9,021 bases of DNA from DATHYZ01 sp035458865 (GCA_035458865.1 DATHYZ010000259.1:1-9021); one strand, 5' to 3'; shown: positions 1 through 5,753, counted from the first letter of the stretch. The notes: generated by a model from the letters alone, not told the origin. Translations and numbers: made by a program.

Positions 1-430
1 GGTCGCTCGAACCCATGACGACGGCATCGCTCCAGATGATCCGCTGTCCGTAGACCTCGCCGCCATCCTCGTCGACGTAGAAGCCCATCGAGTAGCGATA
101 CTCGACCCGCGCTCCAGGCGGGACGGGGAACGAGGTCACGTACGTCCGGCCGCTCTCGCAGGGCGGCTTCAGGATGGAGCCTTCCGGGTAGTCAGCCTGG
201 GCCGAGATGGGTTCACAGACGGTGTCACCTGACGTCTCGCCCTCGAGCATGAAGAAGACCCTCGCCGGGACGGGACCCTCGAGGGCGAGGCGCAGCGTCA
301 GCGTCGGCCAATCCGAATCGGCGATCGAGGCACCCACGATCCGGGCCTCGGCCGACGGCACCTGGCCCGACAGAAGGACGACACCACATGCAAGGACGGC
401 GAACCGCAAAGTCCATCCATGGCCGCGCAT
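1..430 (-). CDS. Secreted protein of unknown function, 3' part cut by window edge
   Basis: Read on the minus strand from ATG at 430, this frame stays open for 143 codons and runs off the left edge, so the C-terminus is missing. Residues 1-29 form a Sec signal peptide: a basic start, a hydrophobic core at about 10-22, and the AxA-type cleavage motif Ala27-Glu28-Ala29. The exported part has alternating hydrophobic residues typical of a beta-rich domain, and two cysteines (72 and 91) that could form a disulfide. It is rich in acidic and aromatic residues near 110-135. A good SD (GAGGTGG) lies about 7 bases before the ATG. Cys15 sits inside the hydrophobic core and is too early for a convincing lipobox. 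I do not recognise the family. That it is a real exported protein follows from the signal peptide, SD and unbroken frame; its role is unknown. Confidence 0.75.
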   Translation of the reverse strand, partial: MRGHGWTLRFAVLACGVVLLSGQVPSAEARIVGASIADSDWPTLTLRLALEGPVPARVFFMLEGETSGDTVCEPISAQADYPEGSILKPPCESGRTYVTSFPVPPGARVEYRYSMGFYVDEDGGEVYGQRIIWSDAVVMGSSD

Positions 431-567
431 CGATCGTCCACCTCTGGTGATCTGCAGCCACAGCTCGCGGCTCGTGGATGAGACGCGCACTGACGGTCCA
501 CGTGAGCACAGGCCAACGACGGCGGACCGCAACGCGACCGACCTCGCCGCGTCTACGCTCGGCTATC

Positions 568-573
568 AGGAGG
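568..573 (+). promoter_or_regulatory. SD that fixes the start of the small tail-anchored protein
   Basis: AGGAGG lies 5 bases before the ATG at 579. The same frame is open back to 207, but no SD precedes the earlier ATG, and the region upstream is antisense to the secreted-protein gene. This site therefore decides the start. Confidence 0.8.
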
Positions 574-578
574 TCGTC

Positions 579-809
579 ATGTCAGACCTGCGCCCGAACC
601 GGCTGAAAGAGGCCGAGAGGCCTTCACCGAGCCCTGCCGAGGAAAGTCCTCGCGAGGATCCGTTCGGTGCGTCCCACGAAGTTCGGCCCAGGCGGACCGT
701 CACGTACCCGACCGAGCCGTCCAGGATCGAGGGCTACGTGATCGCCGCCCTGGCCGCCCTCGCGGTCCTCGTCGTCATGGTGGCCCTCGCGCTGGGCCTC
801 GGGTGGTAG
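579..809 (+). CDS. Small C-terminally anchored membrane protein, unknown function
   Basis: This 76-residue protein starts at the ATG with the AGGAGG SD 5 bases upstream. The first 50 residues are hydrophilic and rich in Pro, Glu, Ser and Arg, so probably disordered. They are followed by a single strong transmembrane helix at about 53-73 made of Ala, Val and Leu, ending in a short Gly-Leu-Gly-Trp tail. It is thus a tail-anchored protein with its soluble part most likely in the cytoplasm. It is divergent from the secreted-protein gene at 430, and the 150 bases between them must hold both promoters. No known domain is visible and I do not assign a function. The start choice and the membrane helix are clear; that it is expressed is inferred. 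Confidence 0.7.
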   Translation: MSDLRPNRLKEAERPSPSPAEESPREDPFGASHEVRPRRTVTYPTEPSRIEGYVIAALAALAVLVVMVALALGLGW

Positions 810-827
810 GCGGCCCTCGCGCGCCAG

Positions 828-849
828 CTCCCGGCGGAGCGGCTGGGAG
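828..849 (+). terminator. Possible terminator hairpin after the tail-anchored protein gene
   Basis: An 8-bp stem (828-835 with 842-849, one G-U pair) with a 6-base loop lies 18 bases after the stop codon. There is no T-run after it, as is common in GC-rich genomes. Otherwise the 199 bases between this gene and the next show no coding signal. Confidence 0.35.
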
Positions 850-1008
850 TTCAGGCCCTCGGCCTCTAGACCCGCGTGGTCCACGGCCCGAACCTTGACG
901 CTCACGCGCGGGGGGCGATGACGCGCGGCCCTGCAACGGCCGCCCGGACCGCGCCGAGCCACTGGCGAGCCCGACCCGCGGTGCAGGGTCTTCCCGGGAG
1001 GACATCGC

Positions 1009-1365
1009 ATGGCCGACTACGGCATCTTCATCGGTTGGGGCGCGTCACGTGTCGGCAGGGAGGTCGCCGCGAGCCGCCTGTTCGAGGAGGCGGTCGCCTA
1101 CTGGAGCGGCCTCAAGGCCTCGGGTGAGATCGAGGCCCTCGATCTCGTCCTGCTCGGGGCCCACGGGGGTGACCTCGGTGGGTTCGCCCTCCTCCAGGGC
1201 GAGCCGGAGAAGCTCGCCCGGCTCCGGATGGCTCCGGAGTGGCAGCGCCTCGTCATGCGCGGCGGCATCTGCCTGGACGGCCTGGGCGTCGTCGATGCCC
1301 AGGTCAACGGCGGCGTGCTGCGGTCGATGCAGCAGTGGAACGAGGCGATCGCCGACCTCGTCTGA
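1009..1365 (+). CDS. Conserved small soluble protein, possible dimeric alpha/beta-barrel (YCII/EthD-like) fold
   Basis: This is a 118-residue soluble protein with an SD (GGGAGGA, 998-1004) a few bases before the ATG. It has no signal peptide or membrane helix. It opens with a short strand and the glycine-rich segment Phe-Ile-Gly-Trp-Gly. A long helix follows at about 20-38, then a strand around Leu46-Leu49. After that comes the His-Gly-Gly-Asp-Leu-Gly-Gly-Phe segment at 51-58, and a helix that includes Glu-Trp-Gln-Arg-Leu. The order strand-helix-strand-strand-helix, with a central Gly-rich turn leading into a Phe strand, is what dimeric ferredoxin-like small proteins such as YCII and EthD show. 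I infer the fold from this pattern only. A catalytic role is unknown. It converges with the minus-strand membrane gene that ends at 1407, with a strong hairpin in between. Confidence 0.75.
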   Translation: MADYGIFIGWGASRVGREVAASRLFEEAVAYWSGLKASGEIEALDLVLLGAHGGDLGGFALLQGEPEKLARLRMAPEWQRLVMRGGICLDGLGVVDAQVNGGVLRSMQQWNEAIADLV

Positions 1366-1371
1366 CCGAAC

Positions 1372-1418
1372 GTCGGGACGCCGGCGTCGCGCTCGCGACC
1401 AGCCGGTCAGGTCCCGAC
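1372..1418. terminator. Long hairpin between convergent genes, likely bidirectional terminator
   Basis: A three-tier stem is visible: 1372-1379 pairs perfectly with 1411-1418 (8 bp). Then 1380-1385 pairs with 1402-1407 (6 bp, one G-U) after a 3-base bulge, and 1386-1390 pairs with 1395-1399 around a 4-base loop after a 2-base bulge. It begins 6 bases after the stop of the plus-strand gene and covers the stop codon of the minus-strand gene. That is the right place for a terminator serving both directions. It lacks T-runs, so the ending mechanism is inferred. Confidence 0.6.
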
Positions 1419-1757
1419 CGCTGACAGGGCCAGGACCAGCGCGACGGCCGCGACGAGGACCGGGACGATCGAGACGGCCACCGCGCCGGTCCACTGGGAG
1501 ATCCCGTGCAGCCGGCATCGCCGGCCGGCCAGGACGAGGCCGACCACATACGCCGACAGCACCGCCAGGACGGGGAACTGCATGAAGACGGTGCCGAGCA
1601 CCAGGATCCCCACCGTGAGGGCTCCGAACGCAGCGGCACCAGCCACGCACACCAGGATCGAGAACCCCACCGTCAGGGCGGCCACCCTGAGGTAGCCCGT
1701 CGCCCCCAGGCCCGGTTCGGCTCGCGTCTCGTTGACGGTGGCTCGTGCCATGCGCAT
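1407..1757 (-). CDS. Small integral membrane protein, about four transmembrane helices
   Basis: The protein has 116 residues if it starts at the ATG at 1757, or 114 from the ATG at 1751. Neither start has a strong SD. The frame is open to 1925, but that extension is Pro- and Arg-rich and shows no membrane or domain character, so I leave it out. Hydrophobic stretches lie at about 23-43, 46-61, 62-78 and 89-112. A short Arg-Arg-Cys-Arg-Leu-His loop between the third and fourth is probably cytoplasmic. No catalytic or transport motif is visible and I do not recognise the family. It is convergent with the 118-residue protein gene and divergent from the secreted peptide gene at 1952. The product is clearly membrane-embedded; its role is unknown. 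Confidence 0.65.
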   Translation of the reverse strand: MRMARATVNETRAEPGLGATGYLRVAALTVGFSILVCVAGAAAFGALTVGILVLGTVFMQFPVLAVLSAYVVGLVLAGRRCRLHGISQWTGAVAVSIVPVLVAAVALVLALSAVGT

Positions 1758-1951
1758 CCACTCGTGCAGGATCGAGGGACGCGCGGAAAGCGTACATGGC
1801 TCGAGCGGCCGCCATCCAGTCGCCGGCGAGCATGGGTCGGGCGTGACGTCGGGCCGGGCTCCCGCCGCGGACCTGCCCGGCCCGGTCGGAAACCGCGCGG
1901 AGCGTGGCGGCGTATCAGTCGGCATCCAGCTCCACCCCAGGGAGGATCGCC

Positions 1952-2200
1952 ATGAGGCGTCTCGCAGCCGCTATCGGGCTCATCGCCGTGCTGGCTCTGC
2001 CGGCTCCGGCCCTCGCATTCCATCACGGGGTCATCCCGTCCTCGGTCTGTGCGGCCGATGCCGCCGGAAGTCCGAGCAACAACAATGGGATGGCCAAGGA
2101 GGCCCTCCTTGGCAAGGCCGGCCTGACCCTTCCGCTCCCGCCCGTCGGGACGCCAGGTGCGGGCAAGGGCGAGGGCGGCGAGCACTGCGCCAACGGCTGA
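1952..2200 (+). CDS. Small secreted peptide with His-His at the predicted mature N-terminus
   Basis: The 82-residue protein starts at the ATG at 1952 with a strong SD (AGGGAGGA, 1939-1946). The first 22 residues are a textbook signal peptide: Arg2-Arg3, a hydrophobic core at 4-16, then Ala20-Leu21-Ala22 as the cleavage motif. The exported peptide is about 60 residues and should begin Phe-His-His-Gly. It has only two cysteines, 33 and 79, near its two ends, so one disulfide could join them. The middle carries a Ser/Asn-rich turn and a short amphipathic segment (Met47-Leu60), then a Pro/Gly-rich tail. A His at mature position 3 fits the amino-terminal Cu/Ni-binding (ATCUN) pattern, but only if cleavage is exactly after Ala22. 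I do not recognise a family. A perfect hairpin 20 bases downstream ends the unit. Confidence 0.7.
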   Translation: MRRLAAAIGLIAVLALPAPALAFHHGVIPSSVCAADAAGSPSNNNGMAKEALLGKAGLTLPLPPVGTPGAGKGEGGEHCANG

Positions 2201-2219
2201 TCCCGCCGCCTCGCCCGCT

Positions 2220-2252
2220 CCATGAGGCCCGCCGGACCGGCGGGCCTCATGG
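2220..2252. terminator. Perfect 15-bp stem hairpin after the secreted peptide gene
   Basis: Bases 2220-2234 and 2238-2252 are exact reverse complements with a 3-base loop (GAC). The stem starts 20 bases after the stop codon of the secreted peptide. It is followed by GCGTTCC rather than a T-run. A strong GC stem in this place most likely ends transcription or protects the 3' end of the mRNA. Confidence 0.65.
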
Positions 2253-2408
2253 CGTTCCGGAGCCGCTGCGGACCTCCCCATGACCCGTGTAACGGCGGTG
2301 GATGCACGGCGTCGGAACGGCGGTGCTGCGGTGAGCGGCAGCGGGCGTGATCGGGGCGTCGTCCCGGCCCGAGGCATGGTCGACCGCGGCGGATGGAGCG
2401 TCGTTGCG
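2253..2408 (+). other. Leader region of the polytopic membrane protein, no gene seen
   Basis: The reading frame of the downstream gene is open through this stretch back to an ATG at 2280. The encoded residues are Arg- and Gly-rich, unlike a membrane protein N-terminus, and no SD precedes 2280. I read it as an untranslated region that holds a promoter I cannot place with confidence. Confidence 0.4.
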
Positions 2409-3365
2409 ATGACGATCGTGCGGTCGGACAGGCTTCCCCCGGTGCCCGCGGGCATCGACCGCCCGCGGATCTCGATCGAGCACCTCGCTCGCGGTACCTG
2501 GACCGTCTACCGCCGCCACCTCGGCGCCATCCTGGCCGGCTCGGGCATCGTCGCCATCCCCGTCTACCTGGCGCAGGTGGCGCTCGGCGTCCGGCTGGTC
2601 GAGCGGCTCACCGATCTCCTCCTCGAGGCGGACACCGCCGGCGCCTTCGTTGCGGCCCTCGGCGATGACGCCGTCGCGCTCGCCGTTGGGATCGGAGGGC
2701 TCTTCCTGGTGCCGTTCCTCGCCTGGCCGGTCCTGGTGGGGACGATCACGGTCATCGCCGTCGAGACCTGGGGGATGGGACCGGTCGCCCTGTCGTCCGC
2801 GCTCGCCCGCGGGCTGGCGGCCTACCCAGCCCTGCTCGCAGGCTCGGTCCTCACGGCGCTGCCGGCGCTCGCGGCGGCGGGTGCCGTGCTCGGGCTGTCG
2901 GCCCTGGTCCTCGGGACCGTCGGGACCGTCGGCTTCCTGGTCGTCCCGGCGTACGTCGCCGGGCTCGGCCTCGTCCTGGTCGCAGTGACGTACCTGGGCG
3001 TCCGCTTCGCGGTCGTCGGGCCGGCGATCGTCATCGACGCGCTGGGCCCCCTCGACGCGCTCCGTCGGAGCTGGTGGCTCACGACCGGGAACCTCTGGCG
3101 GGTCCTCGGGGCCATCGTCCTGGTGTCGGTCGCGGTCGCGATCGCGCAGCGATTCGCGGAGGGGGTGGTCGACGCCGCGCTCGGGTCACTGCCCCTCGAC
3201 CCGACCGTCCCGGCGCTGGTGCTCTACGCCCTCCCCGCGGTGGCGTTCCCGGCCTTCGGCCCCATCCTCGGGGCGCTCCTCCTCCTGGGGCTCGAAGGCG
3301 CGCCGACGCTGCTGGCGGTCGACGGAGCGGAGCCCCCGGGCGAGGCGGGTCCGTACGTCGGATGA
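2409..3365 (+). CDS. Polytopic membrane protein, GPDPase membrane-domain-like
   Basis: From the ATG at 2409 the product has 318 residues; GGATGGAG about 10 bases upstream is an acceptable SD. The N-terminus (to about 35) is soluble and contains a Pro-Arg-Ile-Ser-Ile-Glu segment leading to an amphipathic helix. Then come about six hydrophobic blocks at roughly 39-58, 88-115, 135-165, 168-195, 225-245 and 265-290. The segment Arg219-Arg220-Ser-Trp222-Trp223-Leu-Thr-Thr-Gly227-Asn228-Leu-Trp230 sits before the fifth block. This Arg-x-x-Trp-x-Leu-x-x-Gly-Asn-x-Trp pattern recurs in bacterial membrane proteins annotated as the glycerophosphoryl diester phosphodiesterase membrane domain. No phosphodiesterase catalytic domain is present, so no enzyme activity is implied. 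It is probably a membrane organiser or channel-like protein; the exact role is unknown. Confidence 0.75.
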   Translation: MTIVRSDRLPPVPAGIDRPRISIEHLARGTWTVYRRHLGAILAGSGIVAIPVYLAQVALGVRLVERLTDLLLEADTAGAFVAALGDDAVALAVGIGGLFLVPFLAWPVLVGTITVIAVETWGMGPVALSSALARGLAAYPALLAGSVLTALPALAAAGAVLGLSALVLGTVGTVGFLVVPAYVAGLGLVLVAVTYLGVRFAVVGPAIVIDALGPLDALRRSWWLTTGNLWRVLGAIVLVSVAVAIAQRFAEGVVDAALGSLPLDPTVPALVLYALPAVAFPAFGPILGALLLLGLEGAPTLLAVDGAEPPGEAGPYVG

Positions 3366-3392
3366 CCCAGGGTGCGTGCCGCATCCGTCGGG

Positions 3393-3421
3393 TGGACTGG
3401 CCGAGCCACCGACGGTATGGT
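3393..3421 (+). promoter_or_regulatory. Candidate sigma-70 promoter for the hemoglobin-cyclase unit
   Basis: TGGACT (3393-3398) and TATGGT (3416-3421) are separated by 17 bases, each matching four of six consensus positions. The start point would fall about 18 bases before the ATG at 3446, leaving just enough leader for the SD GGAGGT at 3435-3440. The match is by eye only. Confidence 0.45.
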
Positions 3422-3445
3422 GAAGTCCCCGAGCGGAGGTGGTAG

Positions 3446-3835
3446 ATGGCTCGCAGCGTCCTGGAGCGGTACGGCGGCTTTCCTTTCCTGAGTCGAGTGG
3501 TCCTGGGCTTCTACGACAAGGTCCTGGACTCCGACGTCCTGGCCCCGTACTTCGAGGACGTCGACATGCGCCGTCTCGTGGACCATCAGACCAAGTTCAT
3601 GGCGTTCCTGATGGGCGGCCCCGCCAGCTACACGAACGAGCACCTGGCCCAGGTGCACGCCCGGCTTGGCATCGACCGCCCCTCGTTCGACGTCATGATC
3701 GAAACCATGCGCGACACGCTCGAGGAGTTCGACATGGAGGACGGCGACGTGGCTGCGGTCCTCCATGAACTCCGGGTGCGTGCTCCCTGGATCATCGCCG
3801 CTCCGGGCACACCGGCCGCGTCCGCGGCGGGGTGA
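3446..3835 (+). CDS. glbN: Group 1 truncated hemoglobin (trHbN type)
   Basis: This 129-residue protein has the length and 2-on-2 globin landmarks of group 1 truncated hemoglobins. Gly10-Gly11 lies at the A-B turn, Tyr23 is B10 in Phe-Tyr, and Phe36 is CD1 in Pro-Tyr-Phe. Leu44 is E7, Gln48 is E11, Gly57-Gly58 lies after helix E, and His71 in Val-His-x-x-x-Gly-Ile is the proximal F8 heme ligand. The Tyr-B10/Leu-E7/Gln-E11 set equals the distal pocket of Mycobacterium tuberculosis trHbN, known for tight O2 binding and turnover of NO to nitrate. So O2 binding and NO dioxygenation in the cytoplasm are the expected roles. The SD GGAGGT lies 5 bases before the ATG. Its TGA overlaps the ATG of the cyclase gene (TGATG), so the two are probably translated together. 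The protein ends in a short Ala/Pro-rich tail after the last helix. Confidence 0.92.
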   Translation: MARSVLERYGGFPFLSRVVLGFYDKVLDSDVLAPYFEDVDMRRLVDHQTKFMAFLMGGPASYTNEHLAQVHARLGIDRPSFDVMIETMRDTLEEFDMEDGDVAAVLHELRVRAPWIIAAPGTPAASAAG

Positions 3836-4899
3836 TGGACCTCGATCGCTTCAACCGGCTCCTGCTGGAATCGGCCGGTGTCGGGCTCGCTCTCGCCGAC
3901 CCGGAGTCCCTGTCGATCGCCTTCGCGAATCCACGCTTCCGGGAGTGGTTCCCGGGCCACGAGGCCGCCACGCCTCGCCTGGACGAGCTGCTGACCGGCC
4001 TCGACGTCGAGCGCATGCGCTCGCGCCTGGCCGACGGGCGGCCGTACCGGACGGAGCTCGAGCTGAAGCTCAACCGGCGGGCGATGACGATCGCGGTCGA
4101 CGTCAAGCACCACGAGGGCGACGGAACGGACCTCCTGGTCGTCGAGTGCCAGAACGTCACCAAGCTCAAAGAGCTCGAGTACATGGTCGAGTCGTACTCG
4201 AAGATGGTCGAGCGCCAGAACCGCGACCTGCGCAAGGAGAAGGAGCGGGTCGAGAAGCTCCTCCTCAACATCATGCCCCGGACGATCTACGAGGAGTGGA
4301 AGGAGTTCGGGGTCACGGCGCCACAGCGGTTCGACCGGGCCGCCATCCTGATGCTCGACTTCGTGTCCTCGACGGACATGGACATCGCGGCCGATCCGCC
4401 GGCCCTCGTCGCGGAGCTCAACGACATCTTCACGTCGTTCGACCGGATCGTGGAGCAGTTCGGCGGTGAGCGGCTCAAGACCATCGGCGATGCCTACATG
4501 GCGGTGTGCGGCGTCCCCGAGCCCGGAGCCGACGACCCCCGCAACATCGCCCGGATCGCGCTCCGGATGATCCGCTACCTGCAGCGCCGCAACGCCACCC
4601 AGGCGAACCAGTGGATCTGCCGGATCGGCATCAACGCCGGTCCCGTCGTCGGCTCGATCATCGGCGTCCAGAAGTACGTCTACGACATCTTCGGCCCGGG
4701 GGTCGGGCTGGCCGCCCGGATGGAGGCCCTCGCCGACCCGATGGGGATCATGATGGCCGAGGACCTCTACGAGCTGATCCGCGACGACGTGACCGTCCAC
4801 GATCGCGGCGAGGTCGAGGTCAAGGGCTTCGGCACGAAGCGGATCTACTCCCTCGAGGGAATGAGCGACCTCGCCATCTCCAGCCACGACGACTGGTGA
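3835..4899 (+). CDS. PAS-coiled coil-class III adenylate/guanylate cyclase
   Basis: The product has 354 residues from the ATG at 3835 (a GTG at 3832 would add one). Residues about 5-115 form a PAS-like sensor domain ending in Gln-Asn-Val-Thr, followed by a charged coiled coil (about 118-145). Next is the Leu-Leu-Leu-Asn-Ile-Met-Pro linker typical of bacterial class III cyclases, then the catalytic domain (about 165-345). Asp175 and Asp219 are the two metal ligands. Lys215 and Asp284 are the adenine-selecting pair, so cAMP is the likelier product. Arg295 and Lys330 fit the transition-state Arg and the phosphate-binding Lys. Oddly, the Asn expected four residues before Arg295 is Gly291, and the usual Asp-x-Val-Gly-Phe-Thr loop is Asp-Phe-Val-Ser-Ser-Thr. 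There are no membrane helices, so it acts in the cytoplasm, as a dimer. It overlaps the hemoglobin stop codon by one base. Confidence 0.92.
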   Translation: MDLDRFNRLLLESAGVGLALADPESLSIAFANPRFREWFPGHEAATPRLDELLTGLDVERMRSRLADGRPYRTELELKLNRRAMTIAVDVKHHEGDGTDLLVVECQNVTKLKELEYMVESYSKMVERQNRDLRKEKERVEKLLLNIMPRTIYEEWKEFGVTAPQRFDRAAILMLDFVSSTDMDIAADPPALVAELNDIFTSFDRIVEQFGGERLKTIGDAYMAVCGVPEPGADDPRNIARIALRMIRYLQRRNATQANQWICRIGINAGPVVGSIIGVQKYVYDIFGPGVGLAARMEALADPMGIMMAEDLYELIRDDVTVHDRGEVEVKGFGTKRIYSLEGMSDLAISSHDDW

Positions 4900-5075
4900 C
4901 CGGACGCCGCATCGTGCAGGTCGCGCGCCGATCGCGGGTCACCGGGGCGCTCGCCGACGCCTCCTTCCAGGTCGTCCGGGCCTGAGATCCGCCGCCCTTC
5001 TTCCCGCGCCCTAGGGCAGGTGCCCGATGTCCCGTCCCCGGCTTAGGGCGAGCGTGGTCAGCGGATCGAGCTCAG

Positions 5076-5097
5076 CTCTCGGTCCGACGACCGAGGG
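5076..5097 (+). promoter_or_regulatory. Hairpin covering the SD of the sigma factor gene
   Basis: 5076-5084 pairs with 5089-5097 (9 bp, one G-U) around a CGAC loop. The 3' arm contains most of the SD GAGGGG (5093-5098) of the sigma factor gene that starts at 5106. Folding would hide the ribosome site, so the hairpin may tune translation. The rest of the 206-base gap after the cyclase holds a palindrome GCCCTAGGGC (5008-5017) and no recognisable gene. Confidence 0.45.
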
Positions 5098-5105
5098 GAC
5101 CGACG

Positions 5106-5666
5106 ATGGACGTGAGGGTGGCGCGGGAGACCGGCGCAGCGACGCGACCGGACACCGCCGATGAGCTCGTGGCCGAGGCCTACCGCCGCTACGGCCCCGA
5201 GATCCTGTCCCATCTCAGGGCGCTGGTGCGCGACCCGGGGGAGGCGGAGGACCTCGCCCAGGAGGCGTTCCTCCGTCTGCTGGCCGAGGTGGCCGCCGAC
5301 CGGCGGCCAACCAACACGCGGGCCTGGCTGCACCGGGTCGCGACCAACCTGGCGATGAGCTACGGGCGGCACCGGCAGGTCGCCCATCGGGCCGAGCCTC
5401 GGCTGCGGCATGACGGGTCGATCGAGCCCACCGAGGATCTCGCCGTCCTCCGCGAGGAGCAGCGCCGGATCCGCGGAGCGCTCGATGGGCTCCGCGATCA
5501 CGATCGGCAGGTCGTCCTCCTGGCCGCATCCGGGCTGTCGGGGAGCGAGCTGGCCGATCGCATGGGCCGCTCCGACTCCGCGACGCGGACGCTCCTCTGT
5601 CGGGCTCGGGGACGCCTGCGTGCGCTGCTGGTCGAGCCGGAGGGATCACTCGGCGTGCCCGCCTGA
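5106..5666 (+). CDS. ECF-type RNA polymerase sigma factor
   Basis: The 186-residue protein has the two-domain layout of ECF sigma factors. Region 2 spans about 21-90. It contains Asp43-Pro-Gly-Glu-Ala-Glu-Asp-Leu-Ala-Gln-Glu-Ala-Phe, the helix that binds core polymerase, and Trp74-Leu-His-Arg-Val-Ala-Thr-Asn for -10 recognition. A short linker follows, then region 4 at about 118-176 with a helix-turn-helix (144-171) that reads the -35 element. There is no region 1 or 3, no C-terminal extension and no anti-sigma gene beside it. The upstream gene is the cyclase and the downstream one a LAL regulator. Control may therefore be transcriptional, or through the hairpin over its SD, rather than by a co-encoded anti-sigma factor. 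The start at 5106 is the first ATG of the frame and has a GAGGGG SD. Confidence 0.92.
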   Translation: MDVRVARETGAATRPDTADELVAEAYRRYGPEILSHLRALVRDPGEAEDLAQEAFLRLLAEVAADRRPTNTRAWLHRVATNLAMSYGRHRQVAHRAEPRLRHDGSIEPTEDLAVLREEQRRIRGALDGLRDHDRQVVLLAASGLSGSELADRMGRSDSATRTLLCRARGRLRALLVEPEGSLGVPA

Positions 5667-5688
5667 GGCCGCCTTCCCGCTCGGGCGT

Positions 5689-5725
5689 CCGACCGCGCAC
5701 GGTGGTCGGGGGCCAGGTGGCCCCT
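5689..5725 (+). terminator. Possible terminator hairpins after the sigma factor gene
   Basis: Two overlapping stems are possible: 5689-5694 with 5704-5709, and 5709-5714 with 5719-5724 followed by TT. They are mutually exclusive at one base. The second resembles a short GC terminator. They lie between the sigma factor gene and the promoter of the LAL gene. Confidence 0.3.
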
Positions 5726-5753
5726 TCGCTGCTCCGCCGCCGGCCCGTAGAAT
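5725..5753 (+). promoter_or_regulatory. Promoter of the LAL regulator, probably giving a leaderless mRNA
   Basis: TAGAAT (5748-5753) matches five of six -10 positions and ends 9 bases before the ATG at 5763. Transcription should therefore start about 0-3 bases before the start codon. No SD is present: the bases before the ATG are GCGGCCGCC. TTCGCT at 5725-5730, 17 bases upstream of the -10, is a weak -35. Confidence 0.55.

Noticed and set aside
376..396. Lipobox-like Val-Leu-Ala-Cys in the signal peptide of the left-edge protein
   Set aside because: The Cys is in the middle of the hydrophobic core, with a clear AxA site 12 residues later, so ordinary signal cleavage fits better.
207..578. 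N-terminal extension of the tail-anchored protein back to ATG 207
   Set aside because: It overlaps the secreted-protein gene on the other strand and lacks an SD. The strong SD at 568-573 marks the start at 579.
810..1008. Search for a tRNA or small RNA between the tail-anchored protein and the 118-residue protein
   Set aside because: No cloverleaf, T-loop motif or other known RNA pattern was seen. Only simple GC hairpins are present.
1758..1925. N-terminal extension of the minus-strand membrane protein to 1925
   Set aside because: The added residues are Pro/Arg-rich with no SD, and the extension would fill the divergent promoter region.
3628..4887. Open frame of 419 codons on the minus strand opposite the hemoglobin and cyclase genes
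   Set aside because: It is the antisense of two well-recognised proteins. Long antisense frames are common in GC-rich DNA, and its sequence is a Leu/Asp/Val-rich mirror without domains.
4896..4985. A 29-codon frame with GTG overlapping the cyclase stop (GTGA)
   Set aside because: It has no SD and no domain. The overlap alone is not enough to call a gene, though a coupled micropeptide cannot be excluded.
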